A DNA stretch of 64,000 bases from Pseudonocardia oceani. Lineage in GTDB: Bacteria > Actinomycetota > Actinomycetes > Mycobacteriales > Pseudonocardiaceae. Positions 16,798 through 25,061 of this stretch are shown piece after piece. Under the pieces are notes generated by a model. The model worked only from the letters and a program-made list of their open reading frames with translations, did not search any database and had not been told where the DNA came from. The position numbers were made by a program, and so were the translations under genes. Location of the stretch: NCBI RefSeq assembly GCF_019263585.2, contig NZ_JADQDF010000001.1, positions 682,001-746,000 of the forward strand. The letters are read 5' to 3'. How positions within the stretch are numbered: position 1 is the first letter of the stretch; each line of letters starts with the position of its first letter.

Positions 16798-18102
16798 TCA
16801 GCCCTGCTCGGCGATCACCCCGTAGCCCTCCATCGAGCGGGAGAACTCCAGCGGTTCGCCGTCCACGAACGTGTCCGGGGAGAAGGACCGGTCGGCCATC
16901 ACCCCCCACGTCCGACGACGCTGCATCGCGAGGTTCCCCGCGTCGTAGAGGGAGAAGACCGCCGCCTCCCGGTAGAACCTCGCCATCGGGAACTTCCGGT
17001 CGAGGGCGTTGACGCCGACCACGCGCATGCAGTCGGTCACGACGTTCTGCATGAGGTCGCCGCAGAACGTCTTGTTCATCCCGCCGAGCGCGTGCCCCTG
17101 CCCGTCGAACCGGTCCATGTAGTGGGCGGACTTCCAGCACAGGTAGCGGCCGGCCTCGATCTTCGCGGCGATCTCGGCGAGCAGGTTGCCGACCGCCTGG
17201 TGGTGGATGATCGGCTTCGAGCCACCGCCCGTGTAGGTCTTCGCCCACTTCAACGTGAACTCGTAGGCACCACGGGCCAGCCCGACGGCGGCCATGCTCG
17301 CGATGGGCGCAGACCAGGTGAAGTTCCGGTTGACCAGCAGGTCCCCATCGCCGTCGGCCAGCAGGTTGCCCTCCGGGACCCGCGCACCGCGGAAGGTCAT
17401 CGTCACGTTCTGGCACGTGCGGTGCGCCATCTTGTCGATCACCTCGTACTCGATCCCGGCCGTTCCGCGCTCGACGAGGACGGCGCTCAGGCCTCCCTTG
17501 CCGCCACGGGAGCGGTCCGTCCGGACGACGCAGAGGCTGACATCGGCGCCCTGCAGGTCCCACCCGCCGGAGTTGCACGGCCAGTGCTTCTCCCCGTTGA
17601 GCACGTACTCACCGCTCGCGCGGTCGTGGTCGGCCGTCAGCTGGATGCCCGCCTGCGGGCTGGGATGGTCGAAGTTCGCCGTTCCGCCCCGTTCGCTGAC
17701 GGCCCAGCCCGCGAGGAAGTCACCGCGGGTGTCGGCAGCGGCCCGCCCGATCCAGGTCTCCCGCTGCTCCTCCGTGCCGAACCAGAGCAGTGGCATGAGC
17801 GCGAGCCCGTTCACGAGCAGCACGGTGGGGAACCCCGGGTCGACCGCGCACAGCTCCTCGATCGCGATCAGGAAGTCGACGTTCGAGGCACCGCCCCCGC
17901 CGTACCGCTCCGGCAGGAACATGGTGTGCAGACCCAGCGCCGCGGCCTGGCGGTACACCGGCCGCATCGCCAGGAACGCTTCCTGCGGATCGCTCAGCGC
18001 GTCCGCCGCCGCCGCGGCGGGCCGCAGGACCTCGCGGGCGAACTCGCGGCTCGCGCGCTTGAGCTCCTTCTGCTCGGCGGTGAGGTCGAAGTCGACGGGC
18101 AC
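16798..18102 (-). CDS. Acyl-CoA dehydrogenase family protein (Asp in catalytic position)
   Basis: 434-aa flavoprotein with three-domain acyl-CoA dehydrogenase architecture: helical N-domain with YGGGGASNVDFLIAIEELCAVDPGF, beta domain with GWAVSERGGTANFDHPS and VLNGEKHWPCNSGG, and C-terminal helical domain. Where classical enzymes have Y-E-G-T, it reads LYDAGNLAMQRR, so Asp replaces the catalytic Glu. The GTG start follows a GGAGG site with 7-base spacing. It is paralogous to the enzyme at 18.7-20.1 kb, with an NsrR-like gene between them. Confidence 0.87.
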   Translation of the reverse strand: MPVDFDLTAEQKELKRASREFAREVLRPAAAAADALSDPQEAFLAMRPVYRQAAALGLHTMFLPERYGGGGASNVDFLIAIEELCAVDPGFPTVLLVNGLALMPLLWFGTEEQRETWIGRAAADTRGDFLAGWAVSERGGTANFDHPSPQAGIQLTADHDRASGEYVLNGEKHWPCNSGGWDLQGADVSLCVVRTDRSRGGKGGLSAVLVERGTAGIEYEVIDKMAHRTCQNVTMTFRGARVPEGNLLADGDGDLLVNRNFTWSAPIASMAAVGLARGAYEFTLKWAKTYTGGGSKPIIHHQAVGNLLAEIAAKIEAGRYLCWKSAHYMDRFDGQGHALGGMNKTFCGDLMQNVVTDCMRVVGVNALDRKFPMARFYREAAVFSLYDAGNLAMQRRRTWGVMADRSFSPDTFVDGEPLEFSRSMEGYGVIAEQG

Positions 18103-18149
18103 GGGTGCACCTCCTGCAGCGGGCGCGGGTGGTGGCGCTCCGCGCGTTC

Positions 18150-18170
18150 GGACCGGCGCACCGCCGGTCC
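18150..18170. terminator. Hairpin between nsrR-like and acyl-CoA dehydrogenase genes
   Basis: GGACCGGCG CAC CGCCGGTCC, perfect 9-base arms with a 3-base loop, 35 bases past the regulator stop on the minus strand. It may end the upstream message or act as an intercistronic processing hairpin. Confidence 0.4.
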
Positions 18171-18204
18171 CCGGGAGGCCACTGCGTCGGGGCCGGTCGA
18201 TCGG

Positions 18205-18651
18205 TCAGGTGCCGGCGGTGCCGATCATCCCGAGCGCACCCCGCAGACCGTCGTCGTTGGCCGCGATCTCCTCGAGCGTGGCGTCGTCGAGCACCGCGAA
18301 GTAGGCGTCCAGGGCCCGCGCGAAGACGCTCCGCGCGCCGCAGACGCCGGCGATGCGGCAGTAGCGGGACGGCCCGAGGCACTCGACGACGGCGAAGTCG
18401 CTCTCCATGGCCCGCATCACCTGGCCGACGGTGATCGTCGCCGGGTCCCGCACCAGCTCGACACCACCGCCGCGTCCGCGGGTGGTGTCGACCAGGCCCG
18501 CGCCCGCGAGGCGCTGGACGACCTTCTCCAGGTGGTTGCGCGACACGTGGTGCGCGATCGCGATGTCCCCGACGGAGCCTCGTCGCCCGGGAGCGACCCG
18601 CAGGTACATCAGGACGCGGAGGGCGTAGTCGGCGTGGCTCGTGTGCTTCAT
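18205..18651 (-). CDS. nsrR: Rrf2 family iron-sulfur regulator, NsrR-like
   Basis: 148-aa winged-helix regulator of the Rrf2 family (DYALRVLMYL; recognition segment SVGDIAIAHHVSRNHLEKVVQRL). Three cysteines at about 91, 98 and 104 in ECLGPSRYCRIAGVC match the cluster-binding loop of NsrR, and Asp8 is present; in Streptomyces coelicolor NsrR, three Cys and Asp8 hold the [4Fe-4S] cluster that senses nitric oxide. No flavohaemoglobin gene is in the window. It lies between two acyl-CoA dehydrogenase genes on the same strand, which are its probable targets. IscR-type is the main alternative. Confidence 0.75.
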   Translation of the reverse strand: MKHTSHADYALRVLMYLRVAPGRRGSVGDIAIAHHVSRNHLEKVVQRLAGAGLVDTTRGRGGGVELVRDPATITVGQVMRAMESDFAVVECLGPSRYCRIAGVCGARSVFARALDAYFAVLDDATLEEIAANDDGLRGALGMIGTAGT

Positions 18652-18700
18652 GACCGGCTCGTCTCGATCGGGACCGCCACGAACCGTACCCGCCGGCAGC

Positions 18701-18736
18701 CCCCGACCCGACCCCGAGTGCGGGGACGGGCCGGGG
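18701..18736. terminator. Long G+C hairpin after the second acyl-CoA dehydrogenase gene
   Basis: CCCCGACCCGACCCCG (18701-18716) pairs with CGGGGACGGGCCGGGG (18721-18736), two mismatches, four-base loop. It lies between the dehydrogenase stop (18749) and the regulator start (18651) on the minus strand, so the regulator probably has its own promoter. Confidence 0.45.
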
Positions 18737-18748
18737 GCGGGTGCCGGA

Positions 18749-20059
18749 TCAGCCGGCGATGGTGCCGATCGACTCGTGGTGCTTGCCGAACTCCACGTAG
18801 TCGTCCTCCATGATCGCCCGCGGGTTGAACATCGGGTCGGCCAGGATGCCGTGCACCCGTCGGCGCTGCATCCCCATGTTGCCGCCGTCGTAGATCGGCA
18901 GGACCGACGCCTCCCGCAGGATCTTGCCGAAGCCGTTCTTCTTCTCCAGGCTGTTCACGCCGACGATCTGCATGCACTTGAAGACGCAGTCGAACATCAT
19001 CTCGGTGACCTGGATCTTGTTCATCGCGCCGACGAGCTCGGCGTGCTGGTCGTGCTTGTCGAGGTAGTCCGCCGCCCGCCAGGAGAAGTAGCGGCCCATC
19101 TCGATCTTCGCCGCCACGTCGCCGAGGACGTAGCCGACGTTCTGGAAGCCGATGATCGGCTTGAGGCCGCCCGCGGTGTTGCCCTTGGCGAAGTCCAGCG
19201 CCATCTCGTACGCCGCGCGCGCCATGCCGACCGCGGCGATCGCCGCGACCGGACCAGACCAGGCGAAGTTGCGGTTGATGACGAGGTCGCCGTTGCCGAC
19301 AGCGCCGGGCATGAGGTTCTCGACCGGGATGCGCGCGTCGTCGAAGGTGATCTCGGCGTTGGAGGCGAGCCGGTGGCCCTCCTTGTCGAGGTGCTTGTAG
19401 GTGACACCCGGTGTGCCGCGCTCCAGGATGAGCGCCGACAGGCCCTCGGTCCCACCCTTGTCCGAGTCGGTGCGGACGATGAGCGTCCCGGCGTCGACGC
19501 CCTGCTCGTCCCAGCCCGCGGACGAGGGCCAGTACTTGCGCCCGTTCACGACGTAGGCGTCGCCGTCGAGGGTGGCCGTGAGTCCGACGCCCGCCGGGCG
19601 CGGCAGGTCGATGTCGAAGTTGGCCGTGCCGGAGGGACTGCCGGGCGGCTCGCTCGCCGTCCACCCGCCCAGGTAGGTACCGGACGGGTCGGAGGTCGCG
19701 GCGATGAGGAACCGCTCCTTCTGCTCGTCGCTGCCGTACCAGGCGACCGGCATCAGACCCAGCCCGTTGCACAGCACGGTGCATGCGAAGCCGGGGTCGA
19801 CGACGCAGATCTCCTCCGCCGCGATGACCAGGTCCACGCACGACACCCCGCCACCCCCGTACTCCTTGGGCAGCATGCACATCGCGATCCCGGCCTTGTA
19901 CGCCTCGATGTACGCGGGCTTGGTCATCTGGAAGCCGACGAGCGGATCCGGCTCCGCGTCGGCGGCCGCCACGACCGGCTTGAGGACGTTCTCGGAGAAG
20001 GCACGGACGTCGTACTGCAGCTTCTTCTGCTCGCCCGACATCGTGAAGTCGATGGTCAT
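18749..20059 (-). CDS. Acyl-CoA dehydrogenase family protein (Asp in catalytic position), paralogue
   Basis: 436-aa paralogue of the 16.8-18.1 kb enzyme. Matching blocks are EYGGGGVSCVDLVIAAEEICVVDPGF, GGWTASEPPGSPSGTANFD, VVNGRKYWPSSAGW and the catalytic region REASVLPIYDGGNMGMQRRR, again with Asp in place of the usual Glu. ATG at 20059 has CTGGAG 5 bases upstream; an upstream ATG at 20086 lacks a site. Promoter-proximal gene of the minus-strand group, preceded by an unusually A+T-rich stretch. The two enzymes could form a heteromer, as known for some FadE pairs; this is inference. Confidence 0.87.
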   Translation of the reverse strand: MTIDFTMSGEQKKLQYDVRAFSENVLKPVVAAADAEPDPLVGFQMTKPAYIEAYKAGIAMCMLPKEYGGGGVSCVDLVIAAEEICVVDPGFACTVLCNGLGLMPVAWYGSDEQKERFLIAATSDPSGTYLGGWTASEPPGSPSGTANFDIDLPRPAGVGLTATLDGDAYVVNGRKYWPSSAGWDEQGVDAGTLIVRTDSDKGGTEGLSALILERGTPGVTYKHLDKEGHRLASNAEITFDDARIPVENLMPGAVGNGDLVINRNFAWSGPVAAIAAVGMARAAYEMALDFAKGNTAGGLKPIIGFQNVGYVLGDVAAKIEMGRYFSWRAADYLDKHDQHAELVGAMNKIQVTEMMFDCVFKCMQIVGVNSLEKKNGFGKILREASVLPIYDGGNMGMQRRRVHGILADPMFNPRAIMEDDYVEFGKHHESIGTIAG

Positions 20060-20158
20060 GAGTACTCCAGTGGCTCGGCGGATCACTGAGAGAGCACGTG
20101 CGGACCGGCGGTCGTTCGCAGGCGTCCGTCGGTCGCCACGAACGGTACTAGAAGTGGT

Positions 20159-20176
20159 ATGATAAATGCGTATTTA
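20159..20176 (-). promoter_or_regulatory. A+T-rich promoter/operator of the dehydrogenase-nsrR group
   Basis: On the minus strand a TATCAT -10-like hexamer (20164-20159) abuts the inverted repeat TAAAT-N4-ATTTA (20163-20176). It is one of the few A+T-rich stretches in the window, about 100 bases upstream of the dehydrogenase ATG. A/T-rich dyads of this kind are common Rrf2 targets, so the NsrR-like protein may bind here. Confidence 0.4.
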
Positions 20177-20264
20177 ACAGGTTGCCGATCTGTTGCCGGA
20201 TGTTCCGATCCGCTCTCCTCCGGCCGCGACGGGACGTGAGGACTTCCGAGGCGATCCGAGCCGC

Positions 20265-21017
20265 CTACTCCCCCACCACCGCCCCCGGCAGCACCGGCTG
20301 CTGCAGCCGGCCGAAGAACTCGGCGGTGAGCCGCTCGCGCAGGCGCGGTGGGGAGAGGGCGAGCAGCGCGTTCACCGGGGCCATCCGAGTGGGCAGGCCC
20401 TTTCCTCCCCCTAGCCCGGCGGCGGCGAGCAGGCCGCCGAACTCCTCGGGGGTGAGGGCGTCGGGATCCAGGGCGGCGACCACCTCCGCGATCCCGTCGG
20501 CGATCACCACCGGCCCGGCGGCGCGGGCGGCGTCGACCGCGGCGCGCAGGTCGGACAGCAGGGCGTCCTCCTGCCCCGACAGCGCGGCGGTGACCGTGAG
20601 GTGCAGGTTCGCCGGTGAGGGGCCGAAGCCGAACTGCGGCTGCAGGTACCAGCCGCGGGCGAGCATCTCGTCGGCGAGGGTGAACACGTCGAGCCCCTCG
20701 TCGGCCGTCGTGAGCGCGAGCAGGGTGCTGTCCGGGGCGACCAGCACCCGCAGCCCGTCGGTCGCGTCGACGCCTCCGGCGAGCGCCAGCGCCGAGCGCC
20801 GCGCCGCGCGGGCCAGCTCCGCGTAGCCCGCGCGCCCGATGTGGCGCACCACGGCCCACGCCGAGGCGACGGGGCCGCCCGAGCGCGTGGACTGCATCGT
20901 CGCGTTGACCATCGTGTAGCCGGGTCAGGCCGCGCTGGCGAAGTACTGCGGGCGGCGCAGCGCGGCGTCGGCGTGCAGCAGGACCGAGGTGCCCTTCGGG
21001 CAGTAGGCGTACTTGTG
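20265..21017 (-). pseudogene. Remnant of group II PLP-dependent decarboxylase / sphingosine-phosphate-lyase-like gene
   Basis: Reads from the PLP-lysine motif onward (HKYAYCPKGTSVLLHADAALRRPQYFASAA), then a TGA at 20925-20927 exactly where the family has Trp (YF...W-P-G), then continues in the same frame as PGYTMVNATMQSTRSGGPVASAWAVVRHIG to the natural C-terminus. The N-terminal half of the enzyme is missing. The gene is therefore both 5'-truncated and interrupted by a TGG-to-TGA change. The 214-residue reading from ATG 20912 contains no cofactor lysine and is unlikely to be a functional enzyme. Confidence 0.75.
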
Positions 21018-21213
21018 CCGCGCCGGCGCGGTCGCTGATCCGCCCGGCCACCGGGTTGAGCAGCACGTCCCACGCCTTGGGCAGCAGCACCAGCAGCCCG
21101 GCCAGCGCGGCGGGCACGACCAGCGACCCGGTGAGGAACGGGAGCAGCAGCAGCCCCGGGACCGTGCCGAACGCCCCGGTGACCAGCGAGCCGGCCGCGT
21201 AGCCCGCCCGCAC
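21018..21213 (-). pseudogene. N-terminal remnant of an MFS (GPH/MelB-like) transporter
   Basis: About 65 residues starting GTG (RAGYAAGSLVTGAFGTVPGLLLLPFLTG...) and ending PKAWDVLLNPVAGRISDR. This is the N-terminal pair of membrane helices and first motif of sodium-sugar-symporter-type MFS proteins. It then runs directly, in another frame, into the decarboxylase remnant near 21018-21030, so ten helices are missing. The join looks like a deletion that fused two formerly separate genes. Confidence 0.65.
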
Positions 21214-21290
21214 CCCGCCGGGCAGCCCGCCCCGTCGCCGCCGCGCATCCGGCCGTCCTGCACGGCGGGGCCGCGGCTACTGTCGGCGAC

Positions 21291-22319
21291 GTGCCGCCCG
21301 CCTCGGTCCCGCTGCGCACGCTGGGCTTCCTGACCATCGGCTCCTTCGACGAGGCCGACCCCCGCGCCGGCCACGAGACCACGCTGCGGGTCATCGAGCT
21401 CGGGGAGCAGCTCGGGTTCGACGGGGCCTGGCTGCGCCACCGGCACCTGCAGCACGGCATCTCCTCGCCGGTCGCCGTGATGGCCGCGGCGAGCCAGCGC
21501 ACGAGCCGCATCGAGCTGGGCACGGCCGTCACGCCGCTGGGCTGGGAGAACCCGCTGCGCCTGGCCGAGGACCTCGCCACCGTCGACGTCCTGTCCGGCG
21601 GCCGCGTCAACCCCGGCGTGTCCGTCGGGCCGCCGATGCGCTTCGACGACGTCCGCGACGCCCTCTACCCCGACACCGCCGACGTCGAGGACTTCACCCA
21701 CGCCCGCGTGCAGCGGCTCGTCGCGCTGCTGCGCGGCGAGCCCGCCAGCACGTTCCGGGGCACCGTCGGCATCGAGGAGTTCTCCGACCGCGTGCAGCCG
21801 CACTCCCCCGGCCTGGCCGACCGGGTCTGGTACGGCGCCGCCGGCCGCGGCTCCGCCCGCTGGGCGGGCGGGCAGGGCCTTTCGCTGCTCACCAGCAGCG
21901 TGCTCAAGGCGGCCGGCCCCGACGACACGACCGACTTCGCGACGCAGCAGCAGGCGCAGATCCGGGCGTTCCGCGAGGTGCACCCGGCCGGCGCCGACGC
22001 CCGCGTCTCCCAGGGCCTCGTCGTCATCCCCACCGACACCGCCACGGCCGAGCAGCGCGCGAAGTACGCGGCCTACGTCGAAGCGCGCACGCCGCGCACC
22101 GCCCGTCCGCAGGGCCCGGCGCACCTGCTGTTCGCCCCCGACGTCCTGGGCACCTCCGACGAGATCGCGCAGGCGCTGTGGTCGCACGCCGGGTTCCGCG
22201 AGGTGAGCGAGGTCGTGTTCGCCCTGCCGTTCGGCTTCGAGCACGCCGACTACGTGCAGATCCTCACCGACACCGCCACCCGGCTCGGCCCGGCGCTCGG
22301 CTGGTCGCCGCGGAGCTGA
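21291..22319 (+). CDS. LLM class flavin-dependent oxidoreductase (luciferase-like)
   Basis: 342-aa TIM-barrel flavoprotein. Typical elements are LGFLTIGSFDE at the N-terminus, ELGEQLGFDGAWLRHRHLQHGISSPVAVMAAASQRTSRIELGTAVTPLGWENPLRLAEDLATVDVLSGGRVNPGVSVG, and a C-terminal region with GTSDEIAQALWSHAGFREVSEVVFALPFGFEHADY. Such enzymes use FMN or F420. The GTG start follows a short spacer from the divergent MFS remnant. It appears intact although its neighbours on both sides are broken. Confidence 0.85.
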   Translation: MPPASVPLRTLGFLTIGSFDEADPRAGHETTLRVIELGEQLGFDGAWLRHRHLQHGISSPVAVMAAASQRTSRIELGTAVTPLGWENPLRLAEDLATVDVLSGGRVNPGVSVGPPMRFDDVRDALYPDTADVEDFTHARVQRLVALLRGEPASTFRGTVGIEEFSDRVQPHSPGLADRVWYGAAGRGSARWAGGQGLSLLTSSVLKAAGPDDTTDFATQQQAQIRAFREVHPAGADARVSQGLVVIPTDTATAEQRAKYAAYVEARTPRTARPQGPAHLLFAPDVLGTSDEIAQALWSHAGFREVSEVVFALPFGFEHADYVQILTDTATRLGPALGWSPRS

Positions 22320-22334
22320 GGCGCCGTCCACTCA

Positions 22335-22781
22335 TCAGCCCAGCCGCACGTCGTCGGCGTCCACCTCGACGTGCGCCCCCGCCGCGACGATCTCCTCGGC
22401 GTCCTGCTCCGGGAACTCCGGGCCCAGCACGAAGTCCGGACCGTGGGCCACGACCGTCCCGGTGAAGCCCACCCGGTCGCCGGCCTCGACGACGATCGGG
22501 CTCTCGCCCGCGGTGCCGATCTGCACCCACACCCGGTCACCGCCGCCGGAAACCCAGAACCCCTCGTCGGCGGGCACGCTCTCGACCTCCGCGTCCTGCG
22601 CGGACACCTGGCCGCCCACGATGTCGCGGAGGTCGTCGACGTCGGCGAGCTCGACGGCCTCGCCCGCAGCGGGCGCCGGAGACGGGTCGGCGCCGAGGGT
22701 GCCGACGAGGCCGACCAGCACCGCCACCGCCGCCACGACGAGGCTCACGACGAACACCCGGTCCCGCCACAACGCCCGCAC
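22335..22781 (-). CDS. Small membrane-anchored protein of unknown function
   Basis: 148 aa: one N-terminal membrane helix (VFVVSLVVAAVAVLVGLVGTL, about residues 9-29), a Pro/Ala linker, then an acidic soluble domain of about 105 residues with beta-rich repeats (VWVQIGTAGESPIVVEAGDRVGFTGTVVAHG) that looks like a small OB- or SH3-like barrel. GTG at 22781 has GGAGG 5 bases upstream. I do not recognise the family. It is convergent with the LLM gene and divergent from a lipoprotein gene. Confidence 0.65.
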   Translation of the reverse strand: MRALWRDRVFVVSLVVAAVAVLVGLVGTLGADPSPAPAAGEAVELADVDDLRDIVGGQVSAQDAEVESVPADEGFWVSGGGDRVWVQIGTAGESPIVVEAGDRVGFTGTVVAHGPDFVLGPEFPEQDAEEIVAAGAHVEVDADDVRLG

Positions 22782-22889
22782 CGCACCCTCCCCCGCCCGC
22801 GCCTGCCGTCCGGGTCCCCCGGTCACGCCCTCCCCAACCCCGCCACCGGCGGTTGACCCGGCAGGCCGCCCGCGGCCACGCTGGCCCGC

Positions 22890-23462
22890 ATGGCCGTACG
22901 GGTCGGGTCGCGCGGAGCCCTGCTGCACCTCGTCCTGGGGCTCCCCCTCGTCCTGGCGCTCGCCCTCGCCCTGACCGCCGGCTGCGGCGCCCCGGCGTCG
23001 GCGCCCGCCGGCGAGGACGGGCTGCGGCGCATCGCCCAGCGGTTCCTCGAGCCCGGCGCCGACCCGGTGGCGATCGCGCTCGACCTCCGCCCGGCCGACG
23101 CCGACTACACCGCGGTGTTCCGGCCCGAGCGCCTGGTCGACGCGCTGCGGCACTACGCCGGCTTCTGGGAGCACCCGGCGGTCCCCGGCCCGGCGCCCGG
23201 GCAGACCGAGGCCACGACCGGGTCGGTGACCACCGAGGAGCTGCAGGCGGGCACCGGGGAGGCGGCGCGGTTCCCCGGCGGCTTCCGCACCGCCGCACCC
23301 GCACTGGCGCCCGGCCTGCGGATCCACCAGATCACCTTCCACGCGCCCGGACAGGCCGTCGGCGTCGCCGTGGCCGGGTTCGTGGAGGTCGACGGGCAGT
23401 GGCGGCTCGTCCCGGCGCCGTGGGAGGTCCTCCTCGTCGAGCAGCCGGGGCACCAGCACTGA
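22890..23462 (+). CDS. Putative lipoprotein of unknown function
   Basis: 190-aa protein with a strong signal peptide (LVLGLPLVLALALALTAGC; lipobox TAGC, Cys32). The mature part has a helical segment EDGLRRIAQRFLEPGADP and ends with FVEVDGQWRLVPAPWEVLLVEQ, a beta-rich pattern seen in secreted proteins of unknown function. No recognised family. It stands alone between a divergent membrane protein and the hydrolase remnant. Confidence 0.7.
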   Translation: MAVRVGSRGALLHLVLGLPLVLALALALTAGCGAPASAPAGEDGLRRIAQRFLEPGADPVAIALDLRPADADYTAVFRPERLVDALRHYAGFWEHPAVPGPAPGQTEATTGSVTTEELQAGTGEAARFPGGFRTAAPALAPGLRIHQITFHAPGQAVGVAVAGFVEVDGQWRLVPAPWEVLLVEQPGHQH

Positions 23463-23477
23463 CCGGGTGCGCGGGCG

Positions 23478-24060
23478 TCAGAGGGTGCAGCGCGTGTCCT
23501 GCGGCGGGAGCGTCCCGTCCACGAGGTAGGCGGCGGCGACGGCGTTCACGCAGGCGTTCGCGCCCGAGAACAGCGCGGTTGCTGCTCGCCCTCGACGGTG
23601 AGCACGCCGCCTCCGAGCGTCCGCGCCAGGCTGGTGCCGGCGTCGTACGGCGTGCTCGGGACGCCGCTGATGGAGATCGCCAGGGTGGGCGCCAGACCCT
23701 CGATCCGCTCGGGGAAGGGGTAGGCCGGCTGCGGCCCGACGGGCACGACTCGCAGGAGTCGCGGGCCCCCTCGGTCCCGGTACCCGGGTCGGCGAAGGGC
23801 GCGAGCTCGTGGATCCGCGCGCGGAACGCCGCGGCCTGCTCCGGGTCCATCCGCCGCTCGTCCAGGCAGCTGATGGCCAGGTTCGCCTCGACCGTGTTGC
23901 CCCAGCCGACGGCGAACTCCTCCCCGGTGCGGCGCAGCCCGTCGCCCCGCCCGGCCCGGACCTCGGAGAGCCCGTCGGTGATCCGCGGCCGGTTCTCGCT
24001 GGTGCAGGGGCCGGTGACGACGAACCCGACCGCGTCTCAGCCGCTCGTCCCCGAGCACCG
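23478..24060 (-). pseudogene. Frameshifted alpha/beta hydrolase (TAP-like C-terminal domain)
   Basis: Three consecutive frames together give the C-terminal half of a secreted tripeptidyl-aminopeptidase-type hydrolase. Fragments are RITDGLSEVRAGRGDGLRRTGEEF..WGNTVEANLAISCLDERRMDPEQAAAFRARI, then PAYPFPERIEGLAPTLAIS...TPYDAGTSLARTLGGGVLTVEGEQ, then ALFSGANACVNAVAAAYLVDGTLPPQDTRCTL and a stop at 23478-23480. Frame changes fall near 23750 and 23575, and another is likely near 24040. The nucleophile half is not visible. Clearly non-functional unless the sequence carries several errors. Confidence 0.75.
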
Positions 24061-24176
24061 CGCGCAGGACCGGAGCGAACACCGTGCCGCCGCGGCGCCG
24101 TCCATCCCCGGACCGGGTGATCCGCAACTCATCCGGGCCCGTCCTGTATCCGAGGTCACGCCCGCCGGGTCTGGAG

Positions 24177-24193
24177 CGTGCCGCAGCGGCACG
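24177..24193. repeat. 17-base palindrome identical to the one before the MerR gene
   Basis: CGTGCCGC A GCGGCACG, the exact reverse complement of the inner 17 bases at 3874-3890, located 55 bases before the ATG of the broken sugar-transferase gene. It could be a second operator of the MerR protein or a dispersed palindromic element. Confidence 0.5.
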
Positions 24194-24247
24194 GCGTCTC
24201 CTGGAGACCCCACCCGCCCGGGACCCGACGAGGAACAGGACGACCGC

Positions 24248-24939
24248 ATGGCGCTGACCGACCACACCGCGGTCGGGGGTCTCGACTGCCCGCAGCGGAC
24301 CGCACCCGGGCAGCCGTGGGCGGACCCGCCCGGCCGCGCGGCCCGCGGCGTCGCCGGGGCGGTCAAGGCGGTCGTCGACGTCACGGGCGCACTGCTGCTG
24401 CTCCTGCTCGTGGCGCCGGTGCTGCTCGTCGTGGCGGTCGCGGTGGCCGCCGACGGCGGGCCGGTGCTCTTCCGCCAGACCCGCGTCGGGCGTGGCGGGC
24501 GCGAGTTCCGGATGGTGAAGTTCCGCTCGATGACCGTCGACGCCGAGGCGCGCCGCGCCGCGCTGCTCGCCGCGGACGACGGCGCCGGTCCGCTGTTCAA
24601 GATGCGCGACGACCCGCGGACCACGCCGGTCGGGGCGCTGCTGCGGCGCTGGTCGCTCGACGAGCTGCCGCAGCTGCTCAACGTCGTCGCCGGCTCGATG
24701 TGGGGCCCCGCCCGCCACTGCCGGCCGAGGTCGCGGTCTACACCCCGCGGGAGTGCCGGCGGCTCGCCGTGCGCCCGGGCATGACCGGCCTGTGACAGGT
24801 GAGCGGGCGCAGCGACCTCGACTGGGACGAGTCGGTCCGGCTCGACCTGGAGTACGTCGACGCCTGGACCCCGCGGCTGGAGGCGCGGATCGTCCTGCGC
24901 ACGGCGCGGGCGGTGCTCGGCGGCCGCGGCGCGTACTGA
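24248..24939 (+). pseudogene. Broken bacterial sugar transferase (undecaprenyl-phosphate hexose transferase type)
   Basis: The N-terminus from ATG 24248 reads through a membrane helix (VVDVTGALLLLLLVAPVLLVVAVAVA) into PVLFRQTRVGRGGREFRMVKFRSM, FKMRDDPRTTPVGALLRRWSLDELPQLLNVVAGSM, the catalytic core of the family. The frame then slips near 24700, where about five bases seem lost from SLVGPRPP. It continues as VGPRPPLPAEVAVYTPRECRRLAVRPGMTGL, meets TGA (24793-24795) in place of the conserved Trp, and ends QVSGRSDLDWDESVRLDLEYVDAW. Two lesions make it a pseudogene. It would have started an exopolysaccharide repeat unit. Confidence 0.8.
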
Positions 24940-25061
24940 CCGCGGCCGCCCGCACGACGGACCGGGAGGGGGCGGTGGACCGGGGCATCCACCGATGGGT
25001 CGATCCACGCAGGGGCCGATGGTCGACGCCCCGGGGCCCCGCGCTTCCTAGCGTCGACGCC

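Noticed and set aside
20164..20175. Match of the A+T-rich dyad to the published Streptomyces NsrR box
   Set aside because: It shares only the A/T-rich inverted-repeat character, not the sequence, so I list it only as a candidate operator.
20925..24795. TGA codons read as selenocysteine or by programmed readthrough
   Set aside because: Both sit at conserved Trp positions, not Cys, and both genes have further lesions, so nonsense mutation is the simple explanation.
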